A stretch of DNA of 9,476 nt from the NCBI GenBank assembly GCA_902488455.1, contig CABTWG010000048.1, positions 1-9,476 of the forward strand, given 5' to 3'. The position numbers and the translations under genes were made by a program. Below the pieces are notes generated by a model. It saw only the letters and a list, made by a program, of their open reading frames with translations, searched no databases and was not told where the DNA came from. Of this stretch, positions 5,218 to 9,476 are shown in pieces. Within the stretch, counting starts at the first letter, position 1, and each line of letters starts with the position of its first letter. The DNA comes from an uncultured Peptoniphilus sp. (lineage in GTDB: Bacteria > Bacillota > Clostridia > Tissierellales > Peptoniphilaceae).

Positions 5218-7284
5218 ATGAAAGTATATAGCACTGACAAGGTTAGAAACTTAGCACTTGTAGGACATAGTGGATCTGGTAAGACAAATCTTACAGAAGC
5301 AATGCTATTCCAAACAGGAGCTACTAAAAAAATCGGACTAGTATCAGAAAAAAACACCCTCAGTGACTTCTCAAAAGAAGAGATGGAAAGAGGTTCTTCA
5401 ATAGGTACATCTGTAATACCGGTTGAGTGGAGAAATTACAAGGTAAACATAATAGACACTCCTGGGTACTTAGATTTTATAGGTGAAGCACAAGGTGCTC
5501 TACGTGCATCAGAAGCAGTTCTTATGGTAATAGATGCGACTGCTGGTATAGAAGTAGGCACAGAAAGAATGTGGAAATACACTGAAAATATAGGTTTACC
5601 TAGAATCATATTCATAAATAAAATCGACGCAGAAAATGTCAACTTCAGAAAACTTATGGAAGAACTTGAAGAAAAATTCGGTAAAAAAGTAATTCCATTT
5701 TCAGTTCCAATAGGAGCTGGAGATGATTTCATAGGTGTAACAGACGTTATCTACCAAAAAGGTTTTAAATATGCAAATGCACAACCTGCAGAAACAGAAC
5801 TAAACCACGACCAAATAAAAGCAACTGAAAGAATGTATGAAGAAATTGTAGAAGTTGTAGCAGAAGCAGACGAAGTTCTAATGGAAAAATACTTCAACGG
5901 TGAAAAATTTACGAGAGAAGAAGTTCTTCGTGGTGTGACTACAGCACTACTAGAAGGTAGAGCAGTTCCACTACTTGTAGGATCTGCAGAAAAGGGAATA
6001 GGAATAGACATCCTACTTAACACCATCGTTAACTACATGCCTGCACCAAACGACGAAAGAGCTCACTCAGGGTTTAGATATGAATCAGGCGAAGAAAGAA
6101 AAGTAGATGCAAACGAACCATTCTCAGCAGTAGTATTCAAAACTATAACTGACCCATTCGTTGGTAAAATCTCTATCTTCAAAGTTACCTCAGGTAAGAT
6201 GACAAAAGATACCCAAATCTATAACGCAAACAAAGAAGAAATGGAAAAACTTGGCGGTATCTTTGCAATAAGAGGTAAGACTCAACTAGAAGTATCAGAA
6301 CTAAACGCTGGAGATATTGGAGCAACTACCAAACTTCAATTCACAGAAACTGGTGACTGTCTATGTGACAAGAACCATATCGTAAAATACAAAAGTCTAA
6401 AATACCCTAAACCAGTTTTATTCTATGCAATAGAACCTAAGACAAAGGGCGATGAAGAAAAACTATCTCAATCACTTAGAAGATTAAGAGAAGAAGATCC
6501 TTCATTTACAATCGATAGAAACCCAGAAACTAAACAGCTAACCATAGGTGGACAAGGACAAGTACAACTAGATGTAATCCTTGAAAAACTTAAGAATATG
6601 TTTGGCGTAGAAGTAGTTAAGGTTCCATTTATAATTCCATATAGAGAAACCATCAGAAAAGTTGCATCTGTACAAGGAAAACACAAAAAACAATCAGGTG
6701 GAGCTGGACAATACGGAGACGTTTGGATCAGATTTGAACCTTGCGAAGAAGACTTCGTATTCGACGAAGAAGTATTCGGAGGAGCAGTACCTAAGAACTA
6801 CTTCCCAGCAGTTGAAAAGGGACTTATCGAATCAAAAGAACATGGAGTACTAGCAGGATATCCAGTTACAAACTTCAAAGCAGTTCTATACGATGGATCT
6901 TACCACGACGTAGACTCAAACGAAATGAGCTTTAAACTAGCAGCAAACCTTGCATTTAAAAAGGGAATGGAAGAAGCAGGACCAGTCCTACTAGAACCAA
7001 TCATGTCTGTAGAAGTATCAATCCCTGACGCTTATCTTGGAGATGTAATGGGAGACATGAACAAGAGACGTGGAAGAATCCTAGGAATGGACCAACAAGC
7101 AGACGGAACTCAACTTCTAATAGCAGAAGCACCACAATCAGAAATGTTTGAATACTCAATAGACCTAAGAGCAATGACACAAGGAAGAGGAACATTCACC
7201 ATGGAATTTGTAAGATATGAAGAAGTACCACAAGCCATGTCTGAAAAGGTAATAGCAGAAGCAAAAGCTAAAAAAGAAGAATAA
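5218..7284 (+). CDS. fusA2: EF-G2-type translational GTPase (elongation factor G-like)
   Basis: The 688-residue protein has the full five-domain EF-G layout. GTPase motifs are the P-loop GHSGSGKT (16-23), switch I ending ERGSSIGTS (57-65), DTPGYLDF (80-87), NKID (134-137) and GSAEKG (255-260). Domain IV shows KQSGGAGQYGDVW (491-503) and the tip loop SYHDVDSNEMSF (561-572). A GH-x-GSGKT P-loop, and Tyr84 where canonical EF-G has the catalytic His of DTPGHVDF, are marks of the EF-G2 branch, as in the Thermus EF-G-2 protein I recall. Canonical fusA normally sits with rpsL/rpsG/tuf; this gene is alone between terminators, which also points to a paralogue. EF-G2 proteins bind GTP and the ribosome, but their precise role is unsettled. 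AGGAGG seven bases upstream supports the ATG at 5218; an overlapping ATG at 5214 opens only a five-codon frame. The protein appears complete. Confidence 0.93.
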   Translation: MKVYSTDKVRNLALVGHSGSGKTNLTEAMLFQTGATKKIGLVSEKNTLSDFSKEEMERGSSIGTSVIPVEWRNYKVNIIDTPGYLDFIGEAQGALRASEAVLMVIDATAGIEVGTERMWKYTENIGLPRIIFINKIDAENVNFRKLMEELEEKFGKKVIPFSVPIGAGDDFIGVTDVIYQKGFKYANAQPAETELNHDQIKATERMYEEIVEVVAEADEVLMEKYFNGEKFTREEVLRGVTTALLEGRAVPLLVGSAEKGIGIDILLNTIVNYMPAPNDERAHSGFRYESGEERKVDANEPFSAVVFKTITDPFVGKISIFKVTSGKMTKDTQIYNANKEEMEKLGGIFAIRGKTQLEVSELNAGDIGATTKLQFTETGDCLCDKNHIVKYKSLKYPKPVLFYAIEPKTKGDEEKLSQSLRRLREEDPSFTIDRNPETKQLTIGGQGQVQLDVILEKLKNMFGVEVVKVPFIIPYRETIRKVASVQGKHKKQSGGAGQYGDVWIRFEPCEEDFVFDEEVFGGAVPKNYFPAVEKGLIESKEHGVLAGYPVTNFKAVLYDGSYHDVDSNEMSFKLAANLAFKKGMEEAGPVLLEPIMSVEVSIPDAYLGDVMGDMNKRRGRILGMDQQADGTQLLIAEAPQSEMFEYSIDLRAMTQGRGTFTMEFVRYEEVPQAMSEKVIAEAKAKKEE

Positions 7285-7297
7285 AATTTATAAACTT

Positions 7298-7322
7298 AGG
7301 CACAGGAGACTGTGCCTTTTTT
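7298..7322 (+). terminator. Intrinsic terminator after the EF-G2 gene
   Basis: A perfect 8-bp stem AGGCACAG/CTGTGCCT (7298-7305 with 7310-7317), with a GAGA loop, is followed by T to 7322. It is the most GC-rich terminator stem in the window. Confidence 0.93.
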
Positions 7323-7342
7323 ATGTAATAAATAAAATATTG

Positions 7343-7363
7343 TGCTATAATTTCATTGGTGAT
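7343..7363 (+). promoter_or_regulatory. Extended -10 box and minimal leader of the PrsW-like gene
   Basis: TGCTATAAT at 7343-7351 is a perfect extended -10 element, beginning only 20 bases after the preceding T tract. Start of transcription would be near 7358, leaving about nine bases before the ATG. The only ribosome-binding signal is GGTGAT (7358-7363), which can pair with the AUCACC part of the 16S rRNA tail and would place the pairing at normal spacing. No purine-rich GGAGG is present. Confidence 0.55.
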
Positions 7364-7366
7364 TGA

Positions 7367-8158
7367 ATGAAAAATAAAAAACTCATAAATACATATATAA
7401 TCCTTTTAATCATAGGAATATACGCACTTTATAAAGCTTACTACGTAGAAGAATTAAACGGAGAAATTTATTTAGAGATACTAAAGAAAGCGATACTACT
7501 ATTAATATACATAGTACCAGCGATAATATTTGGATCCATCCTGAGCAAAAGATATGGAGGAAGCAGAAAATTACTTTTCCTATCAATATTTACAGGAGCA
7601 TTCATAACCCTATCCATATCTATCTATTTCAACGAAGCAATCGAAAATGGATTTAGATATTTAATGAAGGAAGACACATTCTATAATTGGCAGGATGCAC
7701 TATCAAGCCCCTACACAGAAGAAATATTAAAGATGGCGACAGCGTTTCTATGCATGATGATGTTAAATGCGCGGAAAAAAGTGGACTTTTTAATTTCAGG
7801 ATTTGGAGTAGGCCTGGGATTTCAAATCATGGAAGACATAGGATATATAATTCCATACGACTCCACCTATGACGAAGTCTCCATGATCATGGGAAATACC
7901 ATAGACAGATTAAAAGGAGCAATAGGATCACATATGATCTATTCAGCAGTATTTATGATGGGACTCTACTATTATTCAAAGGGCGAAAAATTAAAAGGGC
8001 TGGCACTTATGATAATCGTCAGTGTAAACCATTTTATGTGGAACATGCCACTAAAAGCTACATGGCTAGATATAATCATAATACTAATGGTAGTCATAAT
8101 ATTTGTCGCAGAAGTAGTGAAGATAAAAAAAGAGAGTAATTTGCCCAAAAAATCATAA
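7367..8158 (+). CDS. PrsW-family intramembrane metalloprotease homologue
   Basis: The 263-residue protein has about seven to eight hydrophobic segments and the motif set of PrsW-type proteases. EEILK (118-122) is the EExxK motif. GFGVGLGFQIMEDIGYI (145-161) carries the conserved acidic residue Glu156. SHMIYSAVFMMGL (188-200) has His189, and NHFMWN (221-226) has His222. In Bacillus, PrsW makes the first cut in the anti-sigma factor RsiW in the cytoplasmic membrane; the wider family belongs to the CPBP/Abi-like group, whose conserved Glu and His residues are thought to form the metal site. No sigma or anti-sigma gene is in this window, so its target is unknown. It starts shortly after a terminator from its own extended -10 promoter. 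The tail is short, basic and lysine-rich (KIKKESNLPKKS). The family call rests on motif order and is fairly firm. Confidence 0.85.
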   Translation: MKNKKLINTYIILLIIGIYALYKAYYVEELNGEIYLEILKKAILLLIYIVPAIIFGSILSKRYGGSRKLLFLSIFTGAFITLSISIYFNEAIENGFRYLMKEDTFYNWQDALSSPYTEEILKMATAFLCMMMLNARKKVDFLISGFGVGLGFQIMEDIGYIIPYDSTYDEVSMIMGNTIDRLKGAIGSHMIYSAVFMMGLYYYSKGEKLKGLALMIIVSVNHFMWNMPLKATWLDIIIILMVVIIFVAEVVKIKKESNLPKKS

Positions 8159-8169
8159 AACTATATAAT
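8141..8169 (+). promoter_or_regulatory. Promoter of the TPP riboswitch-thiD unit
   Basis: TTGCCC (8141-8146) and a perfect TATAAT (8164-8169) are separated by exactly 17 bases. The -35 box lies inside the end of the PrsW-like gene. Transcription would start near 8176, almost exactly at the first aptamer base. Confidence 0.7.
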
Positions 8170-8176
8170 AAAAATA

Positions 8177-8246
8177 AGGGGAGCAGTAGCTGAGAGTAAG
8201 TTCGACTTAGACCCTAAACCAGATTAGGATAATACCTACGTTGGGA
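8177..8246 (+). ncRNA. TPP (THI element) riboswitch aptamer
   Basis: Thiamin pyrophosphate-binding leader of thiD. Signature blocks are in order: AGGGG (8177-8181), GCTGAGA (8189-8195), GACCCT, AACCAGAT (8217-8224), AGGATAATACCT (8225-8236) and CGTTGGGA (8239-8246). Visible helices are P2 AGGG/CCCT (8177-8180 with 8212-8215), a two-pair P3 GC/GC with an AGTA loop, an optional hairpin TAAGT/ACTTA (8197-8209), P4 CCA/TGG and P5 TAGG/CCTA. An outer P1 helix is not apparent. A terminator follows directly, so high TPP should reduce thiD transcription. Confidence 0.95.
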
Positions 8247-8247
8247 T

Positions 8248-8271
8248 GCTCTTCTAGGAAGAGCTTTTTTT
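8248..8271 (+). terminator. Riboswitch-controlled intrinsic terminator
   Basis: GCTCTTC (8248-8254) pairs with GAAGAGC (8258-8264) around a three-base loop, followed by seven T. It lies between the aptamer and the thiD ribosome-binding site. Its left arm can instead pair with the 5' end of the aptamer (8177-8185), giving a candidate antiterminator. Confidence 0.9.
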
Positions 8272-8293
8272 GTCCTAGAAAAGAAGGAGAAAA

Positions 8294-9109
8294 ATGGAAA
8301 ATAAAATTAAAAAAACATTGCCCACAGTCTTGACCATAGCAGGATCAGACTGCAGCGGCGGAGCAGGAATACAAGCAGATTTAAAAGCAATCATAATGAA
8401 TGGTTCATATGGAATGTCAGTCATCACAGCACTTACAGCGCAAAACACCATGGGAGTTGTTGCAATAGACGAACCGCCGATAGAATTCTTGGAAAAACAA
8501 TTAGAAGCAGTGTTCGAAGACATATATCCCGATGCAATAAAGATCGGCATGGTATTTTCAAAAGAAATCGTAAAAGAAATTGTGAAGACACTTAAAAAAT
8601 ACGACGCAAAAAACATCGTCATCGATCCAGTGATGATAGCCACATCAGGCTCCAAACTACTTTCAGACGACGCAATCGAAACAGTAAAAGAAGAGCTACT
8701 ACCACTAGCCACAGTGATCACACCAAACATATTGGAAGCAGAAGAACTCTGTGGAGTAAAGATAAATAATGAAGAAGACATGGAAAAAGCCGGCAAGAAA
8801 TTGGTAGAAATGTATGGAGTATCAGCCTTAGTAAAAGGTGGACACTCAGTAAATGACGCCAACGACGTGCTAGTGACTAAAGATAAAGTAACCTGGTTTA
8901 GAGGCAAGAGAATAGATAACGAAAATACCCATGGCACAGGATGCACCCTATCATCAGCAATAGCAACCTACCTGTCCCAAGGGAATTGCTTGGAAAGATC
9001 CATCGAACTTGCAAAGGATTACTTGTCAGAAGCGCTATCAGACATGCTAGATCTTGGCAAGGGAAGAGGCCCGATGAACCACGGATATAAAATAACAAGA
9101 AATATGTAA
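8294..9109 (+). CDS. thiD: Hydroxymethylpyrimidine (phosphate) kinase ThiD
   Basis: ThiD phosphorylates 4-amino-5-hydroxymethyl-2-methylpyrimidine (HMP) to HMP-P and then to HMP-PP, the pyrimidine substrate for thiamin phosphate synthesis, in the cytoplasm. The 271-residue product has the usual length. It shows the ribokinase-type signatures of the family: AGSDCSGGAGIQADLK (16-31), TALTAQNTMGV (46-55), DPVM (111-114), TPN..EAEEL (143-152) and NTHGTGCTLSSAIA (211-224) with the anion-hole GTGC and Cys217. AAGGAG four bases upstream supports the start. The TPP riboswitch in front confirms the pathway. No thiE, thiM or thiC lies next to it and a terminator follows, so this is a stand-alone unit, compatible with pyrimidine salvage. 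Whether the rest of the pathway exists elsewhere cannot be seen. Confidence 0.97.
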   Translation: MENKIKKTLPTVLTIAGSDCSGGAGIQADLKAIIMNGSYGMSVITALTAQNTMGVVAIDEPPIEFLEKQLEAVFEDIYPDAIKIGMVFSKEIVKEIVKTLKKYDAKNIVIDPVMIATSGSKLLSDDAIETVKEELLPLATVITPNILEAEELCGVKINNEEDMEKAGKKLVEMYGVSALVKGGHSVNDANDVLVTKDKVTWFRGKRIDNENTHGTGCTLSSAIATYLSQGNCLERSIELAKDYLSEALSDMLDLGKGRGPMNHGYKITRNM

Positions 9110-9127
9110 AACAAAATAGTTAATTAG

Positions 9128-9151
9128 CTCCTAGGAAACTAGGAGTTTTTT
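9128..9151 (+). terminator. Intrinsic terminator after thiD
   Basis: CTCCTAG (9128-9134) and CTAGGAG (9139-9145) form a perfect 7-bp stem closed by a GAAA tetraloop, followed by six T. It is 18 bases past the thiD stop codon. Confidence 0.93.
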
Positions 9152-9166
9152 GTTTGTTAGGTGGTC

Positions 9167-9250
9167 GTCACTCTGAGAGGCAGTAGAGTTCTACAAATCA
9201 GACTTCGCCATGCTCGTCTTCTTTGGAACTCTTTGCACGAGACCTGCAAC
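9167..9250 (+). repeat. Intergenic repeat, copy 1
   Basis: This segment aligns with 9318-9400 at roughly 70% identity by eye. Best shared blocks are CTGAGAGGCAGT, GAGTT, AAATCAG and TCTTTG. Distance between copy starts is 151 bases. Base composition is clearly GC-richer than the rest of the window. CTCGT (9213-9217) and ACGAG (9237-9241) can pair. I see no open reading frame with a ribosome-binding site here. Confidence 0.7.
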
Positions 9251-9285
9251 GAAATCAAAGATTTCGGCTAGGGCTTCGAACGGGT
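9250..9285 (+). repeat. Hairpin and CGAACGGGT end of repeat copy 1
   Basis: A perfect hairpin CGAAATC/GATTTCG (9250-9256 with 9260-9266), with a three-A loop, is followed by TTCGAACGGGTAT. The same TCGAACGGGT ending is found at 9439-9448, where a different hairpin precedes it. This suggests two copies of one structural unit with diverged stems. Confidence 0.55.
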
Positions 9286-9317
9286 ATAAGCTATATTTAA
9301 CCTAGACTGCCCAATTA

Positions 9318-9400
9318 GTCAACCTGAGAGGCAGTCGAGTTATGTAAATCAGCCTTTCCGATGTTCGTTCTTTGTAACTATGTACAAGCAACATCCCAAC
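9318..9400 (+). repeat. Intergenic repeat, copy 2
   Basis: Second copy of the 9167-9250 unit. It folds better than copy 1: GATGTT (9360-9365) pairs with AACATC (9390-9395), and inside that TTGTA (9372-9376) pairs with TACAA (9383-9387). Both units end in CAAC before the next hairpin motif. Confidence 0.7.
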
Positions 9401-9404
9401 TGTA

Positions 9405-9451
9405 GTCACCCTGAGCGAAAGAGCTGAAGGCTCTGGAGTCGAACGGGTCTA
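9405..9451 (+). repeat. GTCACCCTGAGCGAA / TCGAACGGGTC palindromic repeat
   Basis: GTCACCCTGAGCGAA (9405-9419) and GTCGAACGGGTCTAA (9438-9452) look like the two halves of a short interspersed palindrome known from many genomes, in which GCGAA is followed directly by GTCGAAGGGTC. Here 18 bases separate them and contain a hairpin AGAGC/GCTCT (9420-9424 with 9430-9434). The comparison with the widespread motif is from memory. Confidence 0.6.
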
Positions 9452-9476
9452 ACCTCTGAAGAGCAATATTGGCAAA

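Larger units (their letters stand above)
9152..9476. other. Non-coding, GC-richer repeat region at the window end
   Basis: This 325-base stretch has no gene that I can support on either strand. It holds the two diverged repeats and two hairpin-palindrome motifs listed separately, joined by a short AT-rich spacer (about 9286-9317). The block may continue beyond the window, since the last motif is followed by only 25 bases. Confidence 0.75.

Noticed and set aside
5214..5231. ATG at 5214, overlapping the EF-G2 start
   Set aside because: It opens a frame of only five codons ending at TAG. The AGGAGG spacing (3 bases) is too short, while 7 bases to 5218 is ideal. Translational coupling is possible but unsupported.
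8275..8946. 223-codon open frame on the minus strand
   Set aside because: It lies entirely opposite thiD and its riboswitch tail. Its serine/phenylalanine-rich translation is typical of an antisense shadow, and thiD has full family motifs, a ribosome-binding site and a riboswitch.
9267..9290. tRNA-like GTTCGAA segment on the minus strand of the terminal repeat block
   Set aside because: The T-loop-like bases at both TCGAACGGG sites are not flanked by a five-pair stem, and no D arm, anticodon arm or acceptor stem can be found.

Overview
The window reads as one strand of an AT-rich, low-GC Gram-positive (Firmicutes-type) chromosome. The evidence is strong AGGAGG ribosome-binding sites, extended -10 promoters, many intrinsic terminators, an AGA/ATA-rich codon style, a lipobox lipoprotein, a RicT-type protein and a PrsW-type protease. 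Gram-positive anaerobic cocci (Peptoniphilus/Anaerococcus/Finegoldia relatives) are my best guess, but this is inferred from style and not proven. Every gene I can support is on the + strand, and most are single-gene units closed by their own hairpin terminator.

Layout. The first bases (2-22) are an exact match to a 21-nt Illumina P7-type PCR primer, so the left edge is probably artificial. Next come the 3' end of a ricT/yaaT-like gene (3-281) and a terminator. A large membrane-anchored alpha/beta hydrolase (349-2397) follows. An unrecognised 90-residue protein (2443-2715) is probably co-transcribed with a ferritin (2754-3233). After these are an EamA-family transporter (3422-4351), a small lipoprotein of unknown function (4510-4995), an EF-G2-type translational GTPase (5218-7284), a PrsW-family membrane protease homologue (7367-8158) and thiD (8294-9109). 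thiD is controlled by a TPP riboswitch that ends in an intrinsic terminator.

From 9152 to the end there is no gene. Instead there is a distinctly GC-richer block of diverged tandem repeats and hairpins (9167-9451). It ends in a palindrome of the GTCACCCTGAGCGAA...TCGAACGGGTC type, and it looks like an intergenic repeat family.

The genes do not form one pathway. Functions represented are iron storage (ferritin), thiamin pyrimidine phosphorylation under TPP feedback control, translation (EF-G2), envelope and membrane functions (hydrolase, lipoprotein, PrsW, transporter) and a RicT-type regulatory subunit. I see no defence system, mobile-element gene, CRISPR array or new multi-gene system. The parts most worth a second look are the terminal repeat block, the TPP riboswitch with no visible P1 helix, the small gene in front of ferritin, and the adapter at the left edge.
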